Shown here: one piece after another, positions 27,653 to 38,093 of the stretch
Position numbering within the stretch: the first letter of the stretch is position 1
Layout of the letters: every line of letters begins with the position of its first letter
Origin: Paraburkholderia antibiotica
GTDB taxonomy: Bacteria; Pseudomonadota; Gammaproteobacteria; Burkholderiales; Burkholderiaceae
Reading direction: 5' to 3'
NCBI RefSeq assembly: GCF_012927125.1
Contig: NZ_JABBFZ010000001.1
Location: 310,001-374,000 of the forward strand
Length of the DNA stretch: 64,000 nucleotides
Notes under the pieces: model-generated
Database searches by the model: none
What the model was told of the DNA's origin: nothing
Seen by the model: the letters and a program-made list of their open reading frames with translations, nothing else
Position numbers and translations under genes: made by a program

Positions 27653-28189
27653 TTATGCGGCGCTGCCGCCGGGTTCGCCGCTGGGTCCACCATCGGGGCC
27701 ACCGTCGGGCCCACCATCAGCCAACCGCTCCAGCGCTTCTCCCGTCACCCGCACGACGCGCCAATCCGGCAGCACCGTCGCGCCCATCTTCTGATAGAAG
27801 CTGATTGCCGGCTGGTTCCAGTCGAGCACGGTCCACTCGAAGCGAGCGCAATAGCGCTCCACCGCGAGCGCCGCGACACGCCGCAGCAGCGCGGTGCCGA
27901 GCCCGCTGCCGCGTTGCGAGGGCTGCACGTAGACGTCTTCGAGGTACAGTCCGCGCCGGCCGGCGAAGCTCGAAAAATTGTGGAAGAACAGCGCATAACC
28001 GACGACGCGGCCCGCGTCTTCGGCGACCAGCGCTTCGATCGACGGCCGCGCGCCGAATAGCGCGTCGCGCAGGCTCTCTTCGGTCGCGACGAACAGGTGC
28101 GTGAGCTTCTCGAACTGCGCGAGTTCATAGGAGAGCGCGAAGATCGCACCGATATCCGCGGGCGTGGCGGCGCGGATCGTCGCCGGCAT
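27653..28189 (-). CDS. GNAT-family N-acetyltransferase with Gly/Pro tail
   Basis: A 178-residue acetyl-CoA-dependent acyltransferase. Motif A is VQPSQRGSGLGTALLRRV, which binds acetyl-CoA. LYLEDVYV precedes it, and EWTVLDWNQPAISFYQKMGA forms the C-terminal part, as in spermidine/diamine-acetyltransferase-like members. The start ATG overlaps the stop of the upstream membrane protein (TAATG), so the two are coupled. The tail carries three degenerate DGGP units. Substrate unknown. Confidence 0.9.
   Translation of the reverse strand: MPATIRAATPADIGAIFALSYELAQFEKLTHLFVATEESLRDALFGARPSIEALVAEDAGRVVGYALFFHNFSSFAGRRGLYLEDVYVQPSQRGSGLGTALLRRVAALAVERYCARFEWTVLDWNQPAISFYQKMGATVLPDWRVVRVTGEALERLADGGPDGGPDGGPSGEPGGSAA
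27683..27718 (-). repeat. 12-bp degenerate tandem repeat in the acetyltransferase tail
   Basis: Three in-frame 12-bp units (GGGTCCACCATC and variants on the plus strand) encode (D)GGP repeats. Confidence 0.7.
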
Positions 28190-28464
28190 TACGCTTCTTC
28201 CGGCGCGTCGGTCAGATGAATTTCGATGCCGCCGAAGCGCGACGCGACCCAGTTGTACGCATGACACGCGATCCACAGCAGCACGAAACCGAGAATCGCG
28301 TTCAGCAGCAGCGCGCTGAACACGGTGCTCAGCTCGACCGAGCCGTAGCGCACGAACGCGACCACCACGCCGAGCAGCACGATCGGAACCGAGAACGTCA
28401 GATACACGAGGATCAGCGCCTTGGCCGTTTGTCCCGGTGCGATGAACGAAATCTGTTTTTTCAT
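28189..28464 (-). CDS. Small two-span membrane protein
   Basis: A 91-residue protein I do not recognise. It has two hydrophobic segments (about residues 17-40 and 52-75) and short soluble ends. The stop overlaps the acetyltransferase start, so they form one unit. I chose ATG at 28464; a TTG nine bases upstream is an alternative. Neither has a strong ribosome-binding site. Confidence 0.7.
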   Translation of the reverse strand: MKKQISFIAPGQTAKALILVYLTFSVPIVLLGVVVAFVRYGSVELSTVFSALLLNAILGFVLLWIACHAYNWVASRFGGIEIHLTDAPEEA

Positions 28465-28534
28465 GTAAGTCAAACCCGTGTGTCGTGATGGTGGTAGTTG
28501 AAGTGCCGGTGAAGTGTCGCGTGTCGCGGGGGCG

Positions 28535-29881
28535 TCAGATCAGGCCGTCGAACAGCATGATCGACACGCGTTCTCCGGCGTCGATGTCGGCTTCGTCGTG
28601 GCCGAGCACGATGAAGCAGTTGGCTTCGCTCATCGAGCTCAGTACGCCCGAGCCTTGCGAGCCGGTGGGCGTCACGTGCCAGTGTCCGTTTGCGTCCGGT
28701 TCGGCGACGCCGCGCTGGAATTCGGTGCGGCCCGCGCGCTTGCGGATCGCGACGCGGCTCGCTGCATGCAGCACGGGCAGCGGTCGCGGCGTCGCGCCGG
28801 CCATCAGCAGCAGCGCTTCGCGCACGATCTGATAGAAGGTCACCATCACGGCGACCGGATTGCCCGGCAGGCCGAAGAATAGCGCAGGTTTGCCGAGTCC
28901 CGGCTGCTCGCCGGACCACAGGCGGCCGAAGGCGAGCGGTCGGCCGGGGCGCATCGCGAGACTCCAGAACGCGACGTCGCCGAAGGTCTGCAGCAGTTGC
29001 TTCGTGAAATCCGCTTCGCCGACCGATACGCCGCCCGAGGTCAGCACCACGTCGGCATTGGCCGCGGCGCTGCGCAACGCGGCTTCGAGCGCGGCGGGTT
29101 CGTCGCGGATCACGCCGAGGTCGAGCGCGTCGACGTTCAGGCGCCGCAGCATCGCGAACAGCGTGTAACGGTTGCTGTCGTAGACCGAGCCGGCGTCGAG
29201 CGGCTCGCCGAGCGAGCGCAGTTCGTCGCCGGTCGAAAAGAATGCGACGCGCAGACGCCGCCGCACACTGACTTCGCCGATGCCGAGCGATGCGAGCAGG
29301 CCGAGGTCGGACGCACGCACGATGCGTCCCGCGCGCAACGCGACGTGGCCGCGCGCGAGATCTTCGCCGGCGCGGCGGCGGTTCGCGCCCACCGCGACTG
29401 CGTCGGCGGCGAAGCGGATGGTTGCCGGATTCGCGCTGTCGCGCTCCACCCGTTCCTGCGGCACGACGGTGTCGCAGTCCGGCGGCATGCAGGCGCCCGT
29501 CATCACGCGCACGCACTGGTTCGCGGCGACGCGGCCCGCGAACGGATGGCCGGCCAGCGCCTTGCCGGCGACCGTCAGCTCGATGCTTGCCCCTTGCGCG
29601 CTGCCCGGTGTGCTGTTTTGTGTGCTGCTTTGTGCGCTGTGCGCGAGCGCCGCGCTGTGGAACGCGTAGCCGTCCATCGCGGAGTTCTCGTGCGCGGGGA
29701 CGTCGATCGGCGACACGATGTCGGCGGCGAGCACGCGGTCGAGCGCATCGCGCAACGCCACGCGCTCGACCGCCGCGATCGGCGTGGCCCACTGGCGGAC
29801 AATCGCCTGGGCAGCCGAAACGGGTAGCGCGTGAGGATCGTACTGCGCGACGCAGCGGGAAAAGTCGTTAAGCGTGGTCAT
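28535..29881 (-). CDS. moeA: Molybdopterin molybdotransferase
   Basis: A 448-residue cytoplasmic enzyme that inserts molybdenum into adenylylated molybdopterin. VPAHENSAMDGYA, MTGACMPPDCDTVVPQE, TSGGVSVGEADF and FFGLPGNPVAVMVTF are all MoeA signatures. A Ser/Gln-rich stretch after the first signature (near residue 80-95) is an unusual low-complexity insert. The start MTTLNDF is set by family length. It follows mobA by about 60 bp in the moaA-mobA-moeA cluster. Confidence 0.95.
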   Translation of the reverse strand: MTTLNDFSRCVAQYDPHALPVSAAQAIVRQWATPIAAVERVALRDALDRVLAADIVSPIDVPAHENSAMDGYAFHSAALAHSAQSSTQNSTPGSAQGASIELTVAGKALAGHPFAGRVAANQCVRVMTGACMPPDCDTVVPQERVERDSANPATIRFAADAVAVGANRRRAGEDLARGHVALRAGRIVRASDLGLLASLGIGEVSVRRRLRVAFFSTGDELRSLGEPLDAGSVYDSNRYTLFAMLRRLNVDALDLGVIRDEPAALEAALRSAAANADVVLTSGGVSVGEADFTKQLLQTFGDVAFWSLAMRPGRPLAFGRLWSGEQPGLGKPALFFGLPGNPVAVMVTFYQIVREALLLMAGATPRPLPVLHAASRVAIRKRAGRTEFQRGVAEPDANGHWHVTPTGSQGSGVLSSMSEANCFIVLGHDEADIDAGERVSIMLFDGLI

Positions 29882-29942
29882 GAAGGGCTGGGCGTCGCGA
29901 CCGGAGACGGGCGCGGCTAATGCCGTGCGGCCGGGGCGGATG

Positions 29943-30569
29943 TCAGCCGGGGCCTCGATCGCGTTCGAGGTCGGCGAGTTCTTGTAACGAATTGGCATTG
30001 TAAAACGCGCGCTCGTCGGTAAAGACGACTTCGACCGTCTTGTGGCGCGCGTACCACGCGCGGACCTTGCGCTCGCCGGCGGCCAGAAACGCCGCCAGGT
30101 CGTCCGCGAGGGCCGTGCGCAGGAGCGCGAACACCGGGTACAGCGACGCGTTGCCGCGGGCGTCCAGCGTCGTGACGGTGGCGATGTCCGCGTGGTTGGC
30201 GTCGAGCGCTTGCGTGAGGCGCGCGGCGAGGTCGGCGGGCAGCCACGGGGAGTCGCACGGGGCGGTCAGCAGATACGCGGTGCCGGCCGCGCGCATGCCG
30301 GCCAGCAACCCGGCGAGCGGTCCAGCAAAGTCAGGAAGTGTGTCGGGGATGACCGTCGCGCGATACGTCGCGCCGAGCGCGGCGTAAATGTCGGCGTGGC
30401 GATTCGCGCTGATCAGGAGCGCGCCGGTCTGCGGCGCGAGACGCCGCAGCACGTGCGCGGCGAGCGGTTCGCCATGGAGCGGCTGCAGCCCTTTATCGAC
30501 GCCGCCCATGCGCGTGCCACGGCCGCCCGCGAGCACGAGGCCGGTGATCTGTTCGCGCGTGGTGTGCAT
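29943..30569 (-). CDS. mobA: Molybdenum cofactor guanylyltransferase
   Basis: A 208-residue enzyme that joins GMP to molybdenum cofactor to make the guanine dinucleotide form. The nucleotide-binding LAGGRGTRMGGVDKGL is at residues 12-27, followed by AGPLAGLLAGM and TAPCDSPWLP. The start MHTTREQ gives normal length. It lies 10 bp after moaA, between moaA and moeA, consistent with one operon. Confidence 0.95.
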   Translation of the reverse strand: MHTTREQITGLVLAGGRGTRMGGVDKGLQPLHGEPLAAHVLRRLAPQTGALLISANRHADIYAALGATYRATVIPDTLPDFAGPLAGLLAGMRAAGTAYLLTAPCDSPWLPADLAARLTQALDANHADIATVTTLDARGNASLYPVFALLRTALADDLAAFLAAGERKVRAWYARHKTVEVVFTDERAFYNANSLQELADLERDRGPG

Positions 30570-30579
30570 ACGGGGCCGC

Positions 30580-31686
30580 TCAGCCGCCGATATAAGACAT
30601 TTCGACGCGTCGCCCGGCCGGTTCCCGCTCGGCCGGCTGGCTGCCGCGCAGCTGCGAATAGCGGTCGCTGCGGCGCTGCCAGATTTCGGCGATCGCGGTA
30701 GCGATTTCGGCATCGCTGGCGCCGCCGCGCAGCAGCGCGCGCAGGTCGTGACCGGTCGACGCGAACAGGCACAGATACAGCTTGCCTTCGGTCGATAGCC
30801 GCGCGCGCGTGCAACTGCCGCAAAACGCGCGCGTAACGCTCGAAATCACGCCGATCTCGCCGCCGCCGTCGACATAACCCCAGCGCTGCGCGGTTTCGGC
30901 GGCGCTGTGCGCTTCGAGCGGCACGAGCGGGAAGTGTTCGGCGATGCGCGAGACGACGTCGGCCGACGGCAGCACTTCCGTCATGTTCCAGCCATTCGAG
31001 GTGCCGACGTCCATGTATTCGATAAAGCGCAGCACCGCGCCGGTGCCTTTGAAATGACGCGCCATCGGCACGATTTCGCCGTCGTTGGTGCCGCGTTTGA
31101 CGACCATATTCACCTTCACCGGCGCGAGCCCGACCGCGTGCGCGGCGGCGATGCCGTCGAGCACGTCGGCGACCGCGAAATCGGCGTCGTTCATGCGGCG
31201 AAACAAGGTGTCGTCGAGCGCGTCGAGGCTGACGGTCACGCGCGTGAGGCCGGCGTCCTTCAGGCTGCGCGCCTTGCGCGCGAGCAGCGAACCGTTGGTG
31301 GTGAGCGTGAGATCGAGCGGGCGGCCCGCCGGTGTGGTCAGTCGCGACAGGCGTTCAACCAGGAATTCGAGGTTCTTGCGCAGCAGCGGCTCGCCGCCGG
31401 TCAGCCGGATTTTCTCGACGCCATGCGCGACAAATAGCTGCGCGAGCCGTTCGATTTCCTCGAAGCTCAGAAGCGCGCTGTGCGGCAGGAACGTGTAGTC
31501 CTTGTCGAACACCGCGCGCGGCATGCAGTAGACGCAGCGGAAATTGCAGCGGTCTGTGACCGAAATCCGCAGATCGCGCAGCTCCCGCGCGAGCGCGTCT
31601 TGCAGTACGCCGCTAGGCGTCTGCTCCGGACCGGCGATGACCGGCGCCGCGCTGAGATCGGCAACAGGGATGATGCGTCGAGACAT
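30580..31686 (-). CDS. moaA: GTP 3',8-cyclase
   Basis: A 368-residue radical SAM enzyme for the first step of molybdenum cofactor synthesis. Cys47, Cys51 and Cys54 (CNFRCVYC) bind the first 4Fe-4S cluster. [19 protein letters not shown] supplies the second cluster near the C-terminus. LTGGEPLLR and VSLDALDD are conserved. It ends in the diglycine needed for MoaC-linked catalysis. First gene of moaA-mobA-moeA. Confidence 0.97.
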   Translation of the reverse strand: MSRRIIPVADLSAAPVIAGPEQTPSGVLQDALARELRDLRISVTDRCNFRCVYCMPRAVFDKDYTFLPHSALLSFEEIERLAQLFVAHGVEKIRLTGGEPLLRKNLEFLVERLSRLTTPAGRPLDLTLTTNGSLLARKARSLKDAGLTRVTVSLDALDDTLFRRMNDADFAVADVLDGIAAAHAVGLAPVKVNMVVKRGTNDGEIVPMARHFKGTGAVLRFIEYMDVGTSNGWNMTEVLPSADVVSRIAEHFPLVPLEAHSAAETAQRWGYVDGGGEIGVISSVTRAFCGSCTRARLSTEGKLYLCLFASTGHDLRALLRGGASDAEIATAIAEIWQRRSDRYSQLRGSQPAEREPAGRRVEMSYIGG

Positions 31687-31891
31687 GAGGGTGCTTCGTC
31701 GGTGCTTGCTGCGGCTTAAGCGGGCCGCGGATCTTTCATTTTATCGGAAATGCCAGACGCGGCAGGCGGGCGGCGGGCCGTGTCGGGGTATACGGGGAGG
31801 CGTATTCCACGAGCGGCGGGGGGCTTCGATGAGTGGGGATACATCAAAGCGGCCTCGAAGCGTTGCCCAGGCGCTACTCAAGCGCCAAAAG

Positions 31892-31921
31892 AAAAAGCCC
31901 GCCGGGAAGGGCGGGCTTTTT
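31892..31921 (-). terminator. Terminator of rne
   Basis: AAAGCCCGCC and GGCGGGCTTT arms with a short loop and A/T runs on both sides. On the minus strand it follows the rne stop by about 40 bp. Its symmetry would let it work in either direction. Confidence 0.88.
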
Positions 31922-31962
31922 CGCGGGGATGCAAGAGTCCCGGCGGGACCCTGCGACGCTGC

Positions 31963-34900
31963 TTACTGCTGATGCTTGACCGTCTCGACCTGCTGCATCG
32001 GCGTGCTATCGGCCGCCGGCAGCGGCTTGCGTTCACGGACTACGCGCGCCGGCTTGACCGTTTGCGCCGCCGCTTCCTGCGCGGCGCGCAGCTTGTCGGC
32101 GTCGGTGTTCACCCAGATCAGACCGGCCTGTTCGAGGACCGGCTTGAGTGCATCCGCCGACGCGGCACGGGCCGGAGCCTGCGCCACGGGTTGTGCTGCG
32201 GGTTGTACCGCGACGACCGGCGCCGGCTCGACTGCAGCCGGTTCCGTTGTCACGACCGGCTGCGGTTCGACGATCTCGGCTTGCGGTGCCGGCTCGGCAG
32301 CCGGAGCCGCGACGACCGTGGCCGGAGCCGCGGTTTCGAGCGCGGCAGGGGCGGCCTGGACTTCGGCTTGCGCCTCGACTGCCGCTGCCGGCTGTGCTTC
32401 GACGGCCGGGGTGGCTGCCGGAGCCTGAACTGGAGCCTGAGCCGGGGTCTCGAACGATGCCGGAGCCGGAGCTTCGGTACGGGCGACCGGCTCGACTGGC
32501 TGGATCGGTTCGACCGGCGAAAGCGTCTCGCCAGCGACCGGAGCGACTTCGGCGGCTGCCGCTGCCGGCTCGACCGGAGCCTGTTCAACCGGCACGACCT
32601 TTTCCGTCTTGGCCGCGCTTTCCGGAGCCAGAGCCGGCGTTTCGGCGGCAGCGTGCAACTCGGTCACGACCGCGGTTTCCGTCGCGACAGCGGCGACGAC
32701 CACTTCGACCGGCGTCACATGCTTCGCTTCGCTGGTTTCAGCCTGATGCTCGACCGGCTCGGCGGCGCGCACTGGCGCTTCGTCGCTGGCGGCGACGTTA
32801 TCGCCTTCTTCCGCGCCATCCGCGACGAGATTGCCGTTCACGTCCTCTTCGCGCTCGCGACGGCCGCCACGACGACCCCGGCGGCGGCGACGACGCTCTT
32901 CACCGTCACGCGCGACCGCTTCCTGATCGATCGGCGCGCCGTTTTCATCCACCAGCACGCGGTTGCGTGCCTGTTCGTCGGCGGCTTGCGTGTCGGCGGT
33001 TTGCGTCAGTGCTGCCGCGGCGGCTTCCGCCTGCGGCTTGCGACGCTCGCCGCGCTCCGCGCGTTCGCCACGTTCACGGCGCTCGCCGCGTTCCTGGCGT
33101 TCGGCGCGTGCACCGTCGACAGCTTCGGCGCGCTCGGCACCGCGGTTCTCGCGTTCGCGACCCTCGCGTGCTTCACGCGGTTCACGACCTTCACGGGCCT
33201 CGCGCTGCTCACGGGGAGCGCGCGGCTCGCGGCCTTCGCGTGCTTCACGCGATTCACGGCCTTCGCGCGGTTCGCGTTCCTCGCGACGCTGCGACGGCTG
33301 CTGACCTTGTGCCTGACGGCCGCCGGTTGCGCCCTCGCCGCGTGCTGCCGTATCGCGGCCGCCTGCGCCGCCACGACGGTTGCGGTTGCGATCGCCGCCA
33401 CGCTCACCGGTGCGCTCGCCGCGCTCCGTGCGTTCGCCGCGTTGCGGACGGGCCTGCTGCTTGTCGGCCGTGACCGGTGCGGCCGGCGCCGGCGCAGCGG
33501 GCTGCATGCCGAACAGATTCTTCAGCCAGCCGATGAAGCCGCCGCTTGCCGGCGTCACCGCGACCGGAGCCGGGGCAGCAGCCGGGCGAACCGGTGCGCT
33601 CGGCGCCGGCTTTTCAGGCGTGATGCCCTTGACCGCCGCTTCCTGCTTCGGCTTCACTTCCTCGGTACGCTTGCTGTAGCCGGTTTCCGACTCCAGTTCG
33701 CGGGCCGCTTCCTCGGCCATTTTCCACGATGCGCGCGGGTCGTCGAGGCGCGCATCGTCGTGACGCAGACGCTCGAGCTTGTAGTGCGGCGTGTCGAGGT
33801 GCTTGTTCGGGATCAGCACGACGTTGACCTTGAAACGCGACTCGATCTTGTTGATCTCGGCGCGCTTTTCGTTCAACAGGAAGGCGGTCACTTCGACCGG
33901 CACCTGGCAGTGGATCGCCGCGGTGTTTTCCTTCATCGCTTCTTCCTGAATGATCCGCAGCACTTGCAGCGCGGACGATTCGGTATCGCGGATGTGGCCC
34001 GTGCCGTTACAGCGCGGGCAGGTCACGTGGCTGCCTTCGGAGAGGGCCGGGCGCAGACGCTGGCGCGACAGCTCCATCAGGCCGAAGCGCGAGATCTTGC
34101 CCATCTGGACGCGCGCGCGGTCGTGCTTGAGCGCGTCTTTCAGGCGCTGCTCGACTTCGCGCTGGCTCTTGGCCGATTCCATGTCGATGAAGTCGATCAC
34201 GATCAGGCCGCCCAGGTCGCGCAGACGCAGCTGGCGGGCGACTTCGTCGGCGGCTTCGAGGTTCGTGCGCGCGGCCGTTTCCTCAATGTCCGCACCCTTG
34301 GTGGCGCGTGCCGAGTTCACGTCGATCGCGACGAGCGCTTCGGTGTGGTCGATCACGATCGCGCCGCCCGACGGCAGCGGCACCGTACGCGAGTACGCGG
34401 TTTCGATCTGGTGTTCGATCTGGAAGCGCGAGAACAGCGGCACGTCGTCATGATACCGCTTCACCTTGCTGACATTATCCGGCATCACGATATCCATGAA
34501 GGCGCGTGCCTGGTCATGGATTTCGGTCGTGTCGATGAGGATTTCGCCGATATCGGGCTGGAAGTAATCGCGGATGGCGCGGATCACGAGGCTCGATTCG
34601 AGATAGATCAGCATCGGCTGACCGGTCGAGCCGCTTTGCGACGCGGCTTCGATCGCGCGCCACAGTTGCATCAGGTAGTTCAGGTCCCACTGCAGCTCTT
34701 CGGCGCTGCGGCCGATGCCGGCCGTGCGCGCGATGATGCTCATGCCTTCCGGCAGTTGCAGCTGCGCCATGGTTTCGCGCAGTTCCTGACGGTCGTCACC
34801 CTCGATGCGGCGCGACACGCCGCCGCCGCGCGGGTTGTTCGGCATCAGCACCAGATAGCGGCCGGCGAGCGAGATGAACGTGGTCAGGGCAGCGCCCTTG

Positions 34901-35229
34901 TTGCCGCGCTCTTCCTTTTCGACCTGAACGATCAGTTCCTGGCCTTCCTTGAGCGCGTCCTGAATGCGTGCGGAACGCATATCGACGCCTTCGCGGAAGT
35001 ACTGGCGGGCGACTTCCTTGAACGGCAGGAAGCCGTGGCGGTCTTCGCCGTAATTGACGAAGCAGGCCTCGAGCGACGGCTCGATGCGCGTGATGATGCC
35101 CTTGTAGATATTGCCTTTGCGCTGTTCGCGGCCGGCGGTTTCGATGTCGATATCGATGAGTTTTTGCCCATCGACGATGGCGACGCGCAGTTCTTCCTGC
35201 TGCGTCGCGTTGAACAACATTCGTTTCAT
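31963..35229 (-). CDS. rne: Ribonuclease E
   Basis: A 1088-residue endoribonuclease, the core of the RNA degradosome. The start [21 protein letters not shown] is the family start, so a longer upstream frame is rejected. The S1 domain is at about 35-125. The catalytic DNase I-like part contains VDVNSAR and [13 protein letters not shown]. The zinc-link CPRCNGTG is near residue 404. From about 520 to the end it is disordered: first Arg/Glu-rich ([14 protein letters not shown] runs), then Pro/Ala/Val-rich. This tail should carry RNA-binding and partner sites, but shares no obvious motif with E. coli's. Long leader upstream. Confidence 0.95.
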   Translation of the reverse strand: MKRMLFNATQQEELRVAIVDGQKLIDIDIETAGREQRKGNIYKGIITRIEPSLEACFVNYGEDRHGFLPFKEVARQYFREGVDMRSARIQDALKEGQELIVQVEKEERGNKGAALTTFISLAGRYLVLMPNNPRGGGVSRRIEGDDRQELRETMAQLQLPEGMSIIARTAGIGRSAEELQWDLNYLMQLWRAIEAASQSGSTGQPMLIYLESSLVIRAIRDYFQPDIGEILIDTTEIHDQARAFMDIVMPDNVSKVKRYHDDVPLFSRFQIEHQIETAYSRTVPLPSGGAIVIDHTEALVAIDVNSARATKGADIEETAARTNLEAADEVARQLRLRDLGGLIVIDFIDMESAKSQREVEQRLKDALKHDRARVQMGKISRFGLMELSRQRLRPALSEGSHVTCPRCNGTGHIRDTESSALQVLRIIQEEAMKENTAAIHCQVPVEVTAFLLNEKRAEINKIESRFKVNVVLIPNKHLDTPHYKLERLRHDDARLDDPRASWKMAEEAARELESETGYSKRTEEVKPKQEAAVKGITPEKPAPSAPVRPAAAPAPVAVTPASGGFIGWLKNLFGMQPAAPAPAAPVTADKQQARPQRGERTERGERTGERGGDRNRNRRGGAGGRDTAARGEGATGGRQAQGQQPSQRREEREPREGRESREAREGREPRAPREQREAREGREPREAREGRERENRGAERAEAVDGARAERQERGERRERGERAERGERRKPQAEAAAAALTQTADTQAADEQARNRVLVDENGAPIDQEAVARDGEERRRRRRGRRGGRREREEDVNGNLVADGAEEGDNVAASDEAPVRAAEPVEHQAETSEAKHVTPVEVVVAAVATETAVVTELHAAAETPALAPESAAKTEKVVPVEQAPVEPAAAAAEVAPVAGETLSPVEPIQPVEPVARTEAPAPASFETPAQAPVQAPAATPAVEAQPAAAVEAQAEVQAAPAALETAAPATVVAAPAAEPAPQAEIVEPQPVVTTEPAAVEPAPVVAVQPAAQPVAQAPARAASADALKPVLEQAGLIWVNTDADKLRAAQEAAAQTVKPARVVRERKPLPAADSTPMQQVETVKHQQ

Positions 35230-35967
35230 TGAACGGCTCCAGAGCGGCCTCGCCGGCCCAGCTGCGCGGTTGTCAGTCGCGAGAGCAAGGGAGGGCAGCG
35301 GCGTGCCGCGTCTTATTGTGTTTTCACAAGCACGCTGGAGCGGGAATGATGGCGGGAGAATTGCCTGAGAAGGCCCGGCCCCATCAAGAATGGGCTCGGT
35401 GCCGTAGGGCACATGCGAACACGGCTTCAAATCATGACCTGACACGCCCCGTTCCGCCAGCAGACCATCACAAGCTCCGGTTCCGTCATGCCGGCGCGCC
35501 AACTGGGCGCACGAGCGGACGGCGAAAGCCGCGGTCGTGCCGCAACGGGAAGTTCGCGCAGGCGGCGCGTCTTTTCCTGCTGGGGGTGTCTCGCTTCATT
35601 TTTTGACGTCGCCATGTCTTGTACTCTCTACAAGACGTCTCGGGCGCACGCCGTATTTTCGCTACTTGCAGCTTCATCCAGCAGGGCGTCATACCACCCG
35701 GATCACGAAGCTGAAAGCTAAATTCTTTTTTACCAAAATTCCGTTACCGTCGAAGCCGACCGTTGACCGAACGCGCCTGTGGGCGCCGTCCCTGCCGGGT
35801 ACCGACTTCGTGCGTGCAACTTGTTGCATCTCATTTGCAGGGTGAGCAACCAGACCCCGGCGCAAGTAAAATAACGGTTTATCGCTTGCGCTCGCGCAAT
35901 CCACCCGCACTCCGGACGCTGGACTCTGCGCCGGCTGCCGCGGACTGCTGGGCAAATTATATTCAGA
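35230..35967. other. 738-bp region between divergent rne and rluC, mostly rne leader
   Basis: No supported gene. If the promoter at 35956-35984 is used, about 720 bases here are the rne 5' untranslated leader. In E. coli the shorter rne leader lets RNase E regulate its own mRNA; the same role is inferred here. Confidence 0.6.
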
Positions 35968-35984
35968 ATGAAAGAGTTAGGCAA
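35956..35984 (-). promoter_or_regulatory. Sigma-70 promoter of rne, overlapping the rluC start
   Basis: On the minus strand TTGCCT, 17 bp, TATAAT. The -10 is perfect and the -35 matches four of six. The promoter covers the first codons of rluC on the opposite strand. Confidence 0.72.
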
Positions 35985-37002
35985 AACATCCCAGAGATCG
36001 GTTACAGGCGTGGTCGCGAGCGACCAGGTCTCGCTGATCGAAATCGACGACAGCTCGGCCGGGCAGCGCATCGACAATTTCCTGTTGCGCGTCTGCAAGG
36101 GCGTACCGAAGAGCCATATTTATCGCATTTTGCGGAGCGGCGAAGTACGTGTGAACAAGGGCCGGATCGACGCGCAATACCGGCTCGAACTTGGCGATCT
36201 GGTGCGCGTCCCGCCGATCCGCATCGCCCAGCCGAACGAGGCCGCGCCCGCGCCGGTGCCCGCCGGCGGATTCCCGATCCTGTTCGAAGACGAGCATCTG
36301 CTCGTGATCGACAAGCCTGCCGGTGTCGCGGTGCATGGCGGCAGCGGCGTTGCGTTCGGCGTGATCGAGCAGATGCGCGAGGCGCGGCCGCAGGCAAAAT
36401 TCCTCGAGCTGGTGCATCGGCTGGATCGCGAGACGTCCGGCGTGCTGATGCTGGCGAAAAAGCGCGCGGCGCTCGTCAATCTGCATGAGCAGATTCGCGA
36501 AAACCGGATGGACAAGCGCTATTACGCGTGCGTGCACGGCGAATGGGCGAGCGACTGGGGCCGCCGCCGCGCGGTCAAGGAACCGCTACACAAATACCTG
36601 ACCGCCGACGGCGAGCGCCGCGTGCGCGTGCAGCCGGATGGGCTCGCGTCGCATACGGTCTTCAATCTGGTTGACCACTGGCCGGGTTATGCGCTGCTGG
36701 AAGCGGAGCTGAAGACCGGTCGAACGCACCAGATTCGTGTGCATTTGCAGCATCTGGAACTGCCGATCATCGGTGATGCCAAATACGGCGACTTTGCGCT
36801 CAACAAGGCGCTGGCGCGCGCCAACGCGAAGCCGGGCATCAAGCGGATGTTCCTGCATGCCTATCGGCTGAAGCTTACGCATCCGGCCACCGGCGCGCCG
36901 CTGCAGCTCGAAGCGCCGCTGCCCGCGGAGTGCCGCGGTTTCATCGAACAACTCAACGAATTACGCACGGGGTTCAACCCGGAGACGACCTTGCATGGCT
37001 AG
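35968..37002 (+). CDS. rluC: 23S rRNA pseudouridine synthase, RluC-type
   Basis: A 344-residue enzyme. The N-terminal S4 domain (about 28-85, GQRIDNFLLRVCKGVPKSHIYRILRSGEVRVN) binds RNA. The RluA-family catalytic motif HRLDRETSG has Asp153 as the nucleophile. KTGRTHQIRVHL follows near residue 250. Divergence from rne matches E. coli rluC, which modifies 23S positions 955, 2504 and 2580. No ribosome-binding site is visible before the ATG. It overlaps the phosphatase gene by eight bases. Confidence 0.92.
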   Translation: MKELGKTSQRSVTGVVASDQVSLIEIDDSSAGQRIDNFLLRVCKGVPKSHIYRILRSGEVRVNKGRIDAQYRLELGDLVRVPPIRIAQPNEAAPAPVPAGGFPILFEDEHLLVIDKPAGVAVHGGSGVAFGVIEQMREARPQAKFLELVHRLDRETSGVLMLAKKRAALVNLHEQIRENRMDKRYYACVHGEWASDWGRRRAVKEPLHKYLTADGERRVRVQPDGLASHTVFNLVDHWPGYALLEAELKTGRTHQIRVHLQHLELPIIGDAKYGDFALNKALARANAKPGIKRMFLHAYRLKLTHPATGAPLQLEAPLPAECRGFIEQLNELRTGFNPETTLHG

Positions 37003-37654
37003 AGAGCAATTTGATCTGATCGTGTTTGACTGGGATGGCACGCTGATGGATTCGACCGTGCACATCACGCGCAGCATCCAGGCGGCGTGCCGCGATCTCG
37101 GCCTGCCGGTTCCCGCCGACGAAGCCGCGAGCTACGTCATCGGTCTCGGACTGCGTGACGCGCTGCAAATGGCCGCGCCGACGCTCGATCCGGCCGACTA
37201 TCCGCGTCTTTCGGAGCGCTACCGCTTTCATTATCTGGTCAAGGATCAGACCACCGAGTTGTTCCCGGGTGTGCGGGACATGCTGCAGGAGTTGCGCGAT
37301 CTCGGCTATCTGCTCGCGGTGGCGACCGGCAAAAGCCGCGTCGGCCTGAACCGCGCGCTCGACCAGGCGCGCCTGACGAGTCTTTTCGACGGCACCCGCT
37401 GCGCCGACGAAACGTTCTCGAAGCCGCATCCGGCGATGCTGCACGAGTTGACCCGCGAATTGGGGCAGGATAACGCGCGCACGGTGATGATCGGCGATAC
37501 GACGCACGATCTGCAGATGGCAATTAACGCCGGAGTCGCTGGAATTGGCGTTACTTACGGTGCACATCCGGCCAATTCGCTGAATGCGCTGGAGCCGAAA
37601 TTCGTCGCGTCGAGCGTGAGCGATCTGTGCGGCTGGTTGCGGGAGAACGCGTGA
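36995..37654 (+). CDS. HAD-family phosphatase, phosphoglycolate phosphatase-like
   Basis: A 219-residue hydrolase. DWDGTLMDS gives nucleophile Asp12 and acid/base Asp14. The second motif is ATGKS, the Lys is in FSKPHP, and the metal-binding acidic pair is in GDTTHDLQMA. The cap region and length fit the Gph group. Small phosphorylated metabolites such as phosphoglycolate are likely substrates. Its stop overlaps the next start (GTGA). Confidence 0.9.
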   Translation: MAREQFDLIVFDWDGTLMDSTVHITRSIQAACRDLGLPVPADEAASYVIGLGLRDALQMAAPTLDPADYPRLSERYRFHYLVKDQTTELFPGVRDMLQELRDLGYLLAVATGKSRVGLNRALDQARLTSLFDGTRCADETFSKPHPAMLHELTRELGQDNARTVMIGDTTHDLQMAINAGVAGIGVTYGAHPANSLNALEPKFVASSVSDLCGWLRENA

Positions 37655-38061
37655 GCGCCGGCGGCGTGGCGGAAACCGACGCTTGCGCGGCCGTGCGGAT
37701 CTGCGCGGCGGACGAGCTGGTCGACGGCGGTAATGGCGTACGGCGTGACGCGCGGCTCGACGGGCAGGACGTCGTGGTGTTTTTCGTCCGTTACGACGGG
37801 CGCGCATACGGCTATCTGAACCGCTGCGCGCACGTGCCGATGGAGCTGGACTGGTCGGAAGGGCAGTTCTTCGAATCGTCAGGCTTATACTTGATGTGCG
37901 CAACTCATGGCGCGATTTACGCGCCGGATAGCGGCAAATGCGTCGGTGGACCATGTCGCGGCGGCAAATTGCGTCCCCTGCAGGTCGAGGAGCGCGATAC
38001 GTCTGAAGGCCGTGCGGTATTCTGGCTACCCGACGGTGATTTGCTGCCCGCCAGATCCTGA
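37651..38061 (+). CDS. Rieske [2Fe-2S] protein
   Basis: A 136-residue ferredoxin-like protein. Cys59-x-His61 and Cys83-x2-His86 (CAHVPMEL and CATHGAIY) bind the cluster. The GTG start is chosen because it overlaps the phosphatase stop by four bases and has GGGAGA upstream. It lacks a membrane anchor or oxygenase domain, so it is a soluble electron carrier or subunit. Partner unknown. It lies 32 bp before sppA. Confidence 0.88.
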   Translation: MSAGGVAETDACAAVRICAADELVDGGNGVRRDARLDGQDVVVFFVRYDGRAYGYLNRCAHVPMELDWSEGQFFESSGLYLMCATHGAIYAPDSGKCVGGPCRGGKLRPLQVEERDTSEGRAVFWLPDGDLLPARS

Positions 38062-38093
38062 TTTCTCCCTTTCCCCCTCTTTAGACTGCCCGC

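Noticed and set aside
31750..35232. Very long open frame on the plus strand opposite rne
   Set aside because: It mirrors the GC-rich codon pattern of rne, has low-complexity Arg/Phe/Leu composition and no domain; rne itself is certain.
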